A stretch of DNA of 64,000 nt from an uncultured Oscillospiraceae bacterium (GTDB lineage Bacteria > Bacillota > Clostridia > Oscillospirales > Oscillospiraceae): NCBI GenBank assembly GCA_910588635.1, contig CAJUPW010000004.1:27348-91347 (forward strand). The letters are read 5' to 3'. Each line of letters begins with the position of its first letter. The stretch's first letter is position 1. Under the pieces are notes generated by a model. The model was given only the letters and a program-made list of their open reading frames with translations. It had not been told where the DNA came from and did no database searches. The position numbers and the translations under genes were made by a program. Of the stretch, positions 57,529 to 64,000 are shown in pieces.

Positions 57529-59082
57529 ATGAACCCAATTATCGCAGTCATCGGCATGATCGTCACGCTGATCGTGGGCGCGCTGGGCGGAGCGGTCTTC
57601 GGCTGGAACCGGCGCAAGGTCACGGCGGAGCGGGAGATCAAATCCGCCGAGGACGAGGCCACCCGCATTGTCAACGAGGCCTATAAGAGCGCCGAGAGCA
57701 AGAAGCGCGAGGCCTTGCTGGAGGCCAAGGAGGAAATTCTCAAGGCCAAGAACGAGCACGAGAAGGAGGTCAAGGACCGCCGCAGCGAGCTGCAGCGCCA
57801 GGAGAATCGCCTTCAGCAGAAGGAAGAAAACCTGGACCGCAAGACCGAGAACATTGAGAAGAAGGAAGAGCAGCTCTCCGCCAGGCTGGCCAGGCTGGAC
57901 GCCACCCAGGCAGAGGCTGAAAGGCTGAAGCAGCAGCAGGTGGCCGAGCTGGAGCGCATCTCCGGCTACACCGCGGAGGAGGCCAAGAACTACCTGCTCC
58001 AGCAGCTGGAGGCGGATGTCACCCACGAGTCGGCCATGAAGATCAAGGAGATCGAGGCCCGGTTCAAGGAGGAGGCGGACACCCGCGCCCGGGAGATCAT
58101 CTCGCTGGCCATCCAGCGCTGCGCCGCCGACCACGTCTCCGAGGCCACCGTGTCGGTGGTTCCCCTACCCAACGACGACATGAAGGGCCGGATCATCGGC
58201 CGTGAGGGCCGGAATATCCGCACCCTGGAGACCCTTACCGGGGTGGACCTGATTATCGACGATACCCCCGAGGCCATCACGGTCTCCTGCTTTGACCCTG
58301 TCCGCCGGGAGATCGCCCGGCTGGCTCTGGAGAAGCTGATTCTGGACGGCCGCATCCACCCCGCCCGCATCGAGGAGATGGTGGAGAAGGCCAAGCGGGA
58401 GGTGGACCAGGTCATCAAGGCGGAGGGCGAGCGGGCCATCTTTGAGACCAACGTCCACGGCCTGCACCCGGAGCTGGTCAAGCTCCTGGGCCGGATGCGC
58501 TACCGCACCAGCTACGGCCAGAATGTGCTCAACCACTCCATTGAGGTCAGCCACGTGGCCGGGCTGCTGGCCGCCGAGATCGGCGCCAACGTCACCGAGG
58601 CCAAGCGGGCCGGCCTGCTCCACGACCTGGGCAAGTCCATCGACCACGAGGTAGAGGGCTCCCACGTGCAGATCGGCGTGGAGCTGGCCCGGAAGTACCG
58701 GGAGAGCGAGAACATCATCCACGCCATCCACGCCCACCACAACGACGTGGAGCCCAAGACGGTGGTGGCCTGTCTGGTCCAGGCGGCCGACGCCATCTCC
58801 GCCGCCCGGCCCGGCGCACGGCGGGAGAATCTGGAGAACTATATCAAGCGGCTGGAGGCTCTGGAGGAGATTACCTCCTCCTTCAACGGGGTGGAGAAAT
58901 CCTTCGCCATCCAGGCCGGCCGCGAGGTGCGCATCATGATTAAGCCCGAGGTGGTCAGCGAGGACCAGATGGTCCTTCTCGCCCGGGATATCGCCAAGAA
59001 AATTGAGGACGAGCTGGAGTACCCCGGTCAGATCAAGGTGAACCTGATCCGGGAGACCAAGGCCATCGAATACGCTAAATAA
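57529..59082 (+). CDS. rny: Ribonuclease Y
   Basis: 517 aa. One N-terminal membrane helix (about 3-25), a long charged coiled coil (28-200), a KH domain (VVPLPNDDMKGRIIGREGRN near 215), an HD domain (HSIEVSHVAG near 340 and AGLLHDLGKSIDHE near 362) and a C-terminal domain. RNase Y is the membrane-bound endonuclease that starts mRNA decay in Firmicutes. All metal-binding His and Asp residues are present. It has its own promoter and a long leader and is convergent with proS. Confidence 0.98.
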   Translation: MNPIIAVIGMIVTLIVGALGGAVFGWNRRKVTAEREIKSAEDEATRIVNEAYKSAESKKREALLEAKEEILKAKNEHEKEVKDRRSELQRQENRLQQKEENLDRKTENIEKKEEQLSARLARLDATQAEAERLKQQQVAELERISGYTAEEAKNYLLQQLEADVTHESAMKIKEIEARFKEEADTRAREIISLAIQRCAADHVSEATVSVVPLPNDDMKGRIIGREGRNIRTLETLTGVDLIIDDTPEAITVSCFDPVRREIARLALEKLILDGRIHPARIEEMVEKAKREVDQVIKAEGERAIFETNVHGLHPELVKLLGRMRYRTSYGQNVLNHSIEVSHVAGLLAAEIGANVTEAKRAGLLHDLGKSIDHEVEGSHVQIGVELARKYRESENIIHAIHAHHNDVEPKTVVACLVQAADAISAARPGARRENLENYIKRLEALEEITSSFNGVEKSFAIQAGREVRIMIKPEVVSEDQMVLLARDIAKKIEDELEYPGQIKVNLIRETKAIEYAK

Positions 59083-59098
59083 TGTTCGTAATACCCAT

Positions 59099-59136
59099 GC
59101 AAAACCCGGGACGCCCCCCAGCGTCCCGGGTTTTGC
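59099..59136 (+). terminator. 16-bp perfect hairpin after rny
   Basis: GCAAAACCCGGGACGC, CCCCCA loop, GCGTCCCGGGTTTTGC. The T run inside the right arm is short, but position directly after rny suggests termination. Confidence 0.7.
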
Positions 59137-59273
59137 GGCCAAACCGCAACCCAGCGAAAGCGGTTGCGGTTTGGAGAGGAGGCGCGGCGCAGTGAGCGAG
59201 CTTTGCCCGTCAGGGCAAAGCAAACGATACGAAGCGTGCGCCGACGAGGGACGCCCCCCAGCGTCCCGGGTTT
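59108..59273. repeat. Direct repeat enclosing nested palindromes
   Basis: A 26-bp sequence (GGGACGCCCCCCAGCGTCCC plus GGGTTT) occurs at 59108-59133 and 59248-59273, 140 bp apart. Between the copies are CCAAACCGCAACC/GGTTGCGGTTTGG (59139-59174) and GCTTTGCCC/GGGCAAAGC (59200-59221), the latter enclosed by GGCGCA/TGCGCC. Confidence 0.75.
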
Positions 59274-59280
59274 GCTGTGC

Positions 59281-59314
59281 AAAAACGGCGTCCGGTTTTC
59301 CGGACGCCGTTTTT
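59281..59314 (-). terminator. Intrinsic terminator of proS
   Basis: 15-bp stem AAAAACGGCGTCCGG / CCGGACGCCGTTTTT with TTTT loop, six bases after the proS stop; symmetric enough to act on both strands. Confidence 0.92.
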
Positions 59315-59319
59315 TCCTT

Positions 59320-60762
59320 TTAATAGGCCACGCCCCACAGGATGGAGTGCCTGGCAGGCCTGCCGCAGCAGACGCACACGTCGGAAACATGCTCCTGCTC
59401 CAGGGGCATGCACCGGGAGGTGACCCCGGCCTTCTCCTTCATGGCCAGCTCGCAGTCCAGCTCTCCGCACCACATGGTCTTGGCGAAGCCGCCCTCGGTC
59501 TCCATGAACTTCTTGACCTCCTCCAGAGTCATGCACACCCGGGTGTGGTCCTCCAGGTTCTTCCTGGCCCGGTTGTACAGGCCCTTGTGAACCTCGTCCA
59601 GCAGCCAGCGCACATCCTCCTCCAACTGGTCCAGAGGGACAAATGTTTTCTCCCCGGTGTCCCGGCGGCAGATGCAGCACTGGTCCTTCTCCATATCCTT
59701 GGGGCCGATCTCCACCCGGAGGGGGACCCCCTTCATCTCGTACTCGGCGGCCTTCCAGCCCATTGACTGGTCGGAGTCGTCCATCTTCGCCCGGATACCG
59801 GCCTTCTGCAGCCGGTTCAGCAAGGCGGAGGCGGCGTCCAGGACCCCCTCCTTGTGCTGGGCCACGGGGATGACCATGGCCTGGATGGGGGCGATGCGGG
59901 GGGGCAGCACCAGGCCGTTGTTGTCGCCGTGGGTCATGATGATGCCGCCGATGGTACGGGTGGACAGACCCCAGCTGGTCTGGTGGGGGTGGTGGAGCTG
60001 GTTGTCGCTGCCGGTAAAGGTGATGTCAAAGGCCTTGGCAAAGCCGTCGCCGAAGTAGTGGCTGGTGCCGCTCTGGAGGGCCTTCCGGTCGTGCATCATG
60101 CACTCCACGGTGTAGGTCTCCTCGGCGCCGTTGAATTTCTCCTTGTCGGTCTTTCGGCCCTTGACCACCGGCATGGCCAGCACATTTTCTAAAAAGTCGG
60201 CGTAGACGTTGAGCATCCGCTCGGTCTCCTCACGGGCCTCCGCCTCGGTGGCGTGCATGGTGTGGCCCTCCTGCCACAGGAACTCCCGGTGACGCAGGAA
60301 GGGCCGGGAGGTCTTTTCCCAGCGCAGGACGGAGCACCACTGGTTGTACAGCTTGGGCAGGTCCCTGTGGGAATGGATCACGTTCTTATAGTGCTCGCAG
60401 AACAGGGTCTCGGAGGTAGGACGGATGCAGCAGCGCTCCTCCAGCTTCTCGCTGCCGCCCACGGTCACCCAGGCGCACTCAGGGGCAAAGCCCTCCACAT
60501 GGTCCTTTTCCTTCTGAAGCAGGCTTTCAGGGATGAGGACGGGCAGATACACGTTCTCGTGGCCCAGCTCTTTAAAGCGCCTGTCCAGCTCGTGCTGGAT
60601 GTTCTCCCAGATGGCGTAGCCGTAGGGGCGGTAGATAAACATGCCCTTAATGGAGGAGTAGTCGATGAGCTCCGCCTTTTTGCACACGTCGGTGTACCAC
60701 TGGGCAAAGTCCACCTCCATATCGGTAATCTGCTCCACCTGCTTCTTGTTTTCCTTGGCCAT
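59320..60762 (-). CDS. proS: Prolyl-tRNA synthetase, type 3 (ProS/archaeal-eukaryotic form)
   Basis: 480 aa, lacking the INS editing domain of the usual bacterial ProRS. Class II blocks are RPYGYAIWENIQHELD near residue 45, the RPTSET motif near 113 with LRWEKTSRPFLRHREFLWQEGH near 145, and SWGLSTRTIGGIIMTHGDN near 258. The C-terminal domain has zinc-type cysteines in CCICRRDTG near 355 and MWCGELDC near 430, and ends in the family tail Y. It has a promoter at 60813-60841 and no T-box leader. Confidence 0.97.
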   Translation of the reverse strand: MAKENKKQVEQITDMEVDFAQWYTDVCKKAELIDYSSIKGMFIYRPYGYAIWENIQHELDRRFKELGHENVYLPVLIPESLLQKEKDHVEGFAPECAWVTVGGSEKLEERCCIRPTSETLFCEHYKNVIHSHRDLPKLYNQWCSVLRWEKTSRPFLRHREFLWQEGHTMHATEAEAREETERMLNVYADFLENVLAMPVVKGRKTDKEKFNGAEETYTVECMMHDRKALQSGTSHYFGDGFAKAFDITFTGSDNQLHHPHQTSWGLSTRTIGGIIMTHGDNNGLVLPPRIAPIQAMVIPVAQHKEGVLDAASALLNRLQKAGIRAKMDDSDQSMGWKAAEYEMKGVPLRVEIGPKDMEKDQCCICRRDTGEKTFVPLDQLEEDVRWLLDEVHKGLYNRARKNLEDHTRVCMTLEEVKKFMETEGGFAKTMWCGELDCELAMKEKAGVTSRCMPLEQEHVSDVCVCCGRPARHSILWGVAY

Positions 60763-60812
60763 ATTGTCTCAGTCCTTTATGTTAAGATGGGTATATCCTT
60801 TTCAGCCCTTCT

Positions 60813-60841
60813 ATTCTATAAACTAGACGGCGGAAAGTCAA
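60813..60841 (-). promoter_or_regulatory. Promoter of proS
   Basis: Minus strand TTGACT (60836-60841), 17-bp spacer, TAGAAT (60813-60818). Confidence 0.7.
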
Positions 60842-60844
60842 GAC

Positions 60845-60873
60845 AAAAAACCGCCTCCCCGGGGGGGAGGCGG
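60845..60873 (-). terminator. Intrinsic terminator of the lipoprotein gene
   Basis: Minus strand CCGCCTCCCC, 3-nt loop, GGGGAGGCGG, TTTTTT. It overlaps the edge of the proS promoter. Confidence 0.88.
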
Positions 60874-60879
60874 CGGATT

Positions 60880-61560
60880 TTATTTCGTATAGGCGCCGGA
60901 GTAGTCGATCATGACCTCGTCAACCTTCTGCATTCCGGCCTCCACCAGGCCGTAGTAGCCGTCGCTGTCCTTCTTCAGCTGGAGCATGATGATCTGATCC
61001 TCGCCGTACTCAATCTCGTCCAGCTTGTCCTCCAAGGTATCCAGGATCAGCAGGCCGAACACGGCGTCTACCGCCTCCAGCTCCTCCTCAGTCTCCGCGT
61101 CGTCAAAGTTGGCCTCGTCCAGCGCGTCGAAAAAGTCGTCCTGGGTAAGGAGGTTATACAGGTCGATAGGGGAGACGGTCACCTCCACCACAAAGTCCCC
61201 ATCCTTGGTCTTGCTGCCCGTGCCCACGGTGTATTTGGACTTGGCGTAGAGCTTCTCCATCACCTCTTTTGCCCGGTCGTTGATCTCGTCGGTGGGGTAA
61301 TCCACCTCCAGAAAGTCCAGCAGGTACAACTCGGCCTCGTCGGACACGTTGTTCTCGTGCATCTCCCTGGCGTCGGCTTCGGTCATGTCCTCCACCAACT
61401 CGATGTACGCCTTGTCGTAGACGCCCAGATAGGCGGCGTCCAGATGGCCCTTCACATAGGCCTCGGCGTCCTTCTCGGTGAGTCCGCCGCCGCAGGCGGC
61501 CAGGATGCCCGTCATACACAGTGCCAGCGCCGCCGACAGTGCCCGTTTCCATGCTTTCAT
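60880..61560 (-). CDS. Acidic lipoprotein, DUF5105-like
   Basis: 226 aa with AAGAGGAGTG before the ATG. Lipoprotein signal with lipobox LAAC at about residue 23. The mature part is very acidic, with EKDAEAYVKGHLDAAYLG near 28, VEDMTEADAREMHENN near 55 and a later helix EEELEAVDAVFGLLILDTL near 165. The outline (an approximately 190-residue extracytoplasmic domain that alternates charged helices and short strands) recalls DUF5105 proteins, without certainty. Role unknown; it stands alone with its own terminator. Confidence 0.78.
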   Translation of the reverse strand: MKAWKRALSAALALCMTGILAACGGGLTEKDAEAYVKGHLDAAYLGVYDKAYIELVEDMTEADAREMHENNVSDEAELYLLDFLEVDYPTDEINDRAKEVMEKLYAKSKYTVGTGSKTKDGDFVVEVTVSPIDLYNLLTQDDFFDALDEANFDDAETEEELEAVDAVFGLLILDTLEDKLDEIEYGEDQIIMLQLKKDSDGYYGLVEAGMQKVDEVMIDYSGAYTK

Positions 61561-61649
61561 GTATCAACACTCCTCTTTTCAGTTTGGCCCGAAAGAAGCT
61601 TCGGGCAATGCTTTGATTATTTTAGGCCTTTTCTTCCAGAAAGTCAACC

Positions 61650-61691
61650 TTGCTGTTTTCAATTTTCTATGCTATACTGCTGTCATGACAG
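61650..61691 (+). promoter_or_regulatory. Promoter of niaR with overlapping palindromic operator
   Basis: TTGCTG (61650-61655), 17-bp spacer, TATACT (61673-61678). A perfect 12-bp palindrome CTGTCATGACAG (61680-61691) lies at the expected transcription start and touches the GGAGGTGG site. It is a good candidate for NiaR autoregulation. Confidence 0.6.
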
Positions 61692-61707
61692 GAGGTGGGG
61701 AGCGCCG

Positions 61708-62217
61708 ATGGACGCCCAAACACGCAGACAAGCCATTGCCAAACGCCTCCGGGAGAGCACGGGGCCGCTGAGCGCCGCCGCCCTGGCCCGGGAGCTGTCG
61801 GTGAGCCGGCAGATCATCGTGGGCGATGTGGCCCTCCTCCGGGCCGGCGGACTGGACATCACCGCCACTCCCCGGGGCTACCTGCTGCCCAGGCTCCCCG
61901 CCGGGATCACCTGCACCTTCGCCTGCCGCCACCGGGCGGACCAGATGGAAGAGGAACTGAACGCCATGGTGGACCAGGGCTGCACCGTGCTGGACGTGAT
62001 TGTGGAGCACCCCATCTACGGCCAGCTCACCGGGCCTCTGCGGCTGTCCAGCCGGTACGATGTGACCCAGTTTGTGGACCGCTGTCAGGAGGAGGCCGCC
62101 GCTCCCCTGTCCCAGCTTACCGAGGGGGTGCATCTGCATACCGTCCTCTGCCCCGACGAGGGGGCCGCGTACCGGGTGCGGGAGGCCCTGGAGCAGCTGG
62201 GATTCCTCTATCAATAA
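61708..62217 (+). CDS. niaR: Niacin-responsive repressor NiaR (YrxA family)
   Basis: 169 aa. Winged HTH (1-58) with PLSAAALARELSVSRQIIV, then a 3H domain (about 70-165). The 3H histidines are in FACRHRADQ, VIVEHPIYGQL and EGVHLHTVL. NiaR proteins bind nicotinic acid through a metal held by these residues and repress NAD biosynthesis and niacin uptake genes. GGAGGTGG precedes the ATG. No nad gene is adjacent here, so targets lie elsewhere. Confidence 0.92.
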   Translation: MDAQTRRQAIAKRLRESTGPLSAAALARELSVSRQIIVGDVALLRAGGLDITATPRGYLLPRLPAGITCTFACRHRADQMEEELNAMVDQGCTVLDVIVEHPIYGQLTGPLRLSSRYDVTQFVDRCQEEAAAPLSQLTEGVHLHTVLCPDEGAAYRVREALEQLGFLYQ

Positions 62218-62224
62218 ACAAACG

Positions 62225-62260
62225 GCCGCCGCGGGAAGCTGATCCCGCGGCGGCTGTTTT
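62225..62260. terminator. Intrinsic terminator between niaR and ilvD
   Basis: 12-bp stem GCCGCCGCGGGA / TCCCGCGGCGGC followed by TGTTTT, between convergent genes. Confidence 0.85.
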
Positions 62261-62268
62261 CCTGAAGA

Positions 62269-63930
62269 TTATTCCAGAATGGCGCCCTTGTCGGCGGAGG
62301 ACACCAGCTTGGCGTACCGGGCCAGATAGCCCGTTTTGATCTTGGACTCGGGGCAGGTCCACTTGGCCCTACGGACGGCCAGCTCCTGGTCAGTGACGGC
62401 CAGAGCGATGGTGTGGGCGGGGATGTTGATGGCAATCATGTCGCCCTCCTCCACCAGGCCGATGTTGCCGCCGGATGCCGCCTCGGGGGAGACGTGTCCG
62501 ATGGAAGCCCCCCGGGTGGCGCCGGAGAAGCGGCCGTCGGTGATGAGGGCCACGTCCTTGTCCAGCCCCATGCCGGCGATGGCGGAGGTGGGATTGAGCA
62601 TCTCCCGCATACCGGGGCCGCCCCTGGGTCCCTCGTAGCGGATGACCACCACGTCCCCGGCGCGGATCTGCCCGGCGTAGATGGCGGAGATGGCCTCCTC
62701 CTCGGAGTTGAACACCCGGGCGGGGCCCTCGTGGACCATCATCTCGGGGGCCACGGCGGACTGCTTGACCACGCAGCCGTCGGGAGCCAGATTGCCCTTG
62801 AGGACGGCGATGCCGCCGGTCCCGGAGTAGGGGTTGTCGATGGGACGGATGATCTCGGGGTCCCGGTTGACCACGCCCTCCAGGTTCTCAGCGACAGTCC
62901 TGCCGGTGCAGGTGAGCAGGGAGGTGTCGATCAAATTCTTTTTCGCCAGCTCGGCCATGACGGCGTAGACACCGCCGGCCCGCTCCAGGTCCTCCATGTA
63001 GGTGTCGCCGGCGGGGGCCAGATGGCACAGGTTGGGGGTCCGGTCGGAAATCTTGTTGGCCATGTCGAAGGACAGCGTAATGCCGCACTCGTGGGCGATG
63101 GCAGGCAGGTGGAGCATGGTGTTGGTGGAGCAGCCCAGGGCCATGTCAATGGTCTCGGCGTTGTGGAAGGCGGCCTCGGTCATAATGTCCCGGGGACGGA
63201 TGTTCTTCTCCACCAGCTCCATAATCTTCATGCCGGCGCGCTTGGCCAGCCGCAGCCGGGCGGACCACACGGCGGGGATGGTGCCGTTGCCCCGGAGGGC
63301 CATGCCGATGGCCTCGGTGAGGCAGTTCATGGAGTTGGCGGTGTACATGCCCGAGCAGGAGCCGCAGGTGGGGCAGGCGGCGTTCTCGTACTCCTCCACC
63401 CCCTCCTCGTCCAGCTTGCCGGCGTAGTAGGAGCCCACCGCCTCGAACATGTGGGAGAGGCAGGTGCGCCGGCCGTCGTTGAGCCGTCCGGCCAGCATGG
63501 GCCCGCCGGAGACGAAGATGGCGGGCACATTCACCCGGGCGGCGGCCATCAGCAGGCCGGGCACGTTCTTGTCGCAGTTGGGGATCATCACCAGGCCGTC
63601 GAACTGGTGGGCGATGGCCATTGCCTCGGTGGAGTCGGCAATCAGGTCACGGGTCACCAGGGAGTATTTCATGCCCACGTGGCCCATGGCGATGCCGTCG
63701 CACACGGCGATGGCGGGGAACTCCACCGGAGTGCCCCCGGCGGCCCGGACGCCGGCTTTCACCGCCTCGGCAATCTTGTCCAGGTTCATGTGGCCGGGCA
63801 CAATCTCGTTATAGGAGCAGACCACGCCGATGAGGGGCTTTTCCAGCTCCTCCCTGGTGTAGCCCAGAGCGTAGAGCAGGGAGCGGTTGGGAGCGGCGGG
63901 GATGCCTTTTTTCACAACGTCAGAGCGCAT
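62269..63930 (-). CDS. ilvD: Dihydroxy-acid dehydratase
   Basis: 553 aa, full length, with CAGGAGG before the ATG. Dehydrates dihydroxyisovalerate and dihydroxymethylvalerate in valine, leucine and isoleucine synthesis. Iron-sulfur cysteines are in VMIPNCDKNVPGLL near residue 120 and ACPTCGSCSGMYTANSM near 190; further marks are LALGCSTNT-like MALGCSTNTMLHLPAIAHE near 270 and ITDGRFSGATRG near 465. Upstream sequence to the right edge (63931-64000) is AT-rich non-coding DNA with no complete feature. Confidence 0.98.
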   Translation of the reverse strand: MRSDVVKKGIPAAPNRSLLYALGYTREELEKPLIGVVCSYNEIVPGHMNLDKIAEAVKAGVRAAGGTPVEFPAIAVCDGIAMGHVGMKYSLVTRDLIADSTEAMAIAHQFDGLVMIPNCDKNVPGLLMAAARVNVPAIFVSGGPMLAGRLNDGRRTCLSHMFEAVGSYYAGKLDEEGVEEYENAACPTCGSCSGMYTANSMNCLTEAIGMALRGNGTIPAVWSARLRLAKRAGMKIMELVEKNIRPRDIMTEAAFHNAETIDMALGCSTNTMLHLPAIAHECGITLSFDMANKISDRTPNLCHLAPAGDTYMEDLERAGGVYAVMAELAKKNLIDTSLLTCTGRTVAENLEGVVNRDPEIIRPIDNPYSGTGGIAVLKGNLAPDGCVVKQSAVAPEMMVHEGPARVFNSEEEAISAIYAGQIRAGDVVVIRYEGPRGGPGMREMLNPTSAIAGMGLDKDVALITDGRFSGATRGASIGHVSPEAASGGNIGLVEEGDMIAINIPAHTIALAVTDQELAVRRAKWTCPESKIKTGYLARYAKLVSSADKGAILE

Positions 63931-64000
63931 AGGGATTACCTCCTGGATATGACATAAAAAATATCGGTTTTCTGATTTCAGAATACCGCAGGACGGTAGA

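Noticed and set aside
60763..60879. T-box leader before proS
   Set aside because: The space to the promoter is about 50 nt, too short, and no T-box sequence is present.
1..64000. CRISPR arrays, intact insertion sequences, prophage or rRNA genes
   Set aside because: No regularly spaced repeat array, transposase, phage structural gene or rRNA sequence was seen on either strand.

Overview
The window looks like a chromosome segment of a spore-forming, GC-rich anaerobic Firmicute of class Clostridia. It is most consistent with the butyrate-producing Oscillospiraceae (Flavonifractor, Lawsonibacter or Pseudoflavonifractor type). This is an inference from gene content: sporulation genes (spoIIR, spoIID), a butyryl-CoA:acetate-type CoA-transferase, Rnf subunits, a type-3 prolyl-tRNA synthetase, a DUF1540 protein and small GC-rich dispersed palindromes. 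Genes are tightly packed, often with 4-bp ATGA or GTGA overlaps, and many sigma-A promoters and intrinsic terminators can be read directly.

Layout. 1-3.6 kb (minus): pgeF, a family-5 solute-binding lipoprotein and the start of purL, which runs off the left edge. 3.7-4.9 kb (plus): a membrane protein and a 58-aa DUF1540 protein. 4.9-8.5 kb (minus): a compact Rnf locus, rnfC, an rnfD-rnfG fusion and rnfA, with no rnfE or rnfB. 8.7-10.9 kb: a secreted GH26-like glycosidase. 11.8-15.3 kb (plus): a five-gene overlapping operon (YqeG-type HAD phosphatase, endonuclease IV-like TIM barrel, M24 peptidase, SLOG protein, queH), followed by a 31-codon AgrD-like peptide whose ribosome-binding site lies inside a perfect 19-bp inverted repeat. 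15.5-18.2 kb (minus): fapA-cheX-cheY. 18.3-22.3 kb (minus): CoA-transferase, DEAD-box helicase, shikimate kinase. 22.4-26.4 kb (plus): NhaC-type antiporter, DegV, an SGNH protein and a DUF4358 lipoprotein. 26.4-30.0 kb (minus): a gltS glutamate carrier with a GlnK/GlnL-type two-component system. 30.1-31.5 kb (minus): infC-rpmI-rplT with a consensus promoter, a structured leader and an ATC start. 31.7-34.4 kb (minus): rimI-tsaD preceded by three unknown genes. 34.7-37.3 kb (minus): polA. 37.5-41.3 kb (plus): an MBOAT O-acyltransferase with its SGNH partner, then a CPA2 antiporter. 41.5-46.7 kb: DUF4180, then a plus-strand Lrp-aminotransferase-ThrH-membrane protein-DUF1015-ispE series. 46.7-52.5 kb (plus): spoIIR, a hypothetical gene, greA, lysS, an eroded mobile-element scar beside tRNA-Val, and pgi. 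52.6-56.0 kb (minus): PadR regulator, mgtE with a long structured leader, and a DUF3048 lipoprotein. 56.2-59.1 kb (plus): spoIID and rny. 59.3-64 kb: proS, a lipoprotein, niaR and ilvD.

Most of the segment is core metabolism and information processing. The least ordinary parts are the reduced Rnf locus with its D-G fusion, the hairpin-gated micropeptide after queH, the roughly 600-bp mobile-element scar between lysS and tRNA-Val, the layered palindromes between rny and proS, and the uncharacterised leader of mgtE. I saw no CRISPR array, no intact insertion sequence, no prophage and no rRNA operon.
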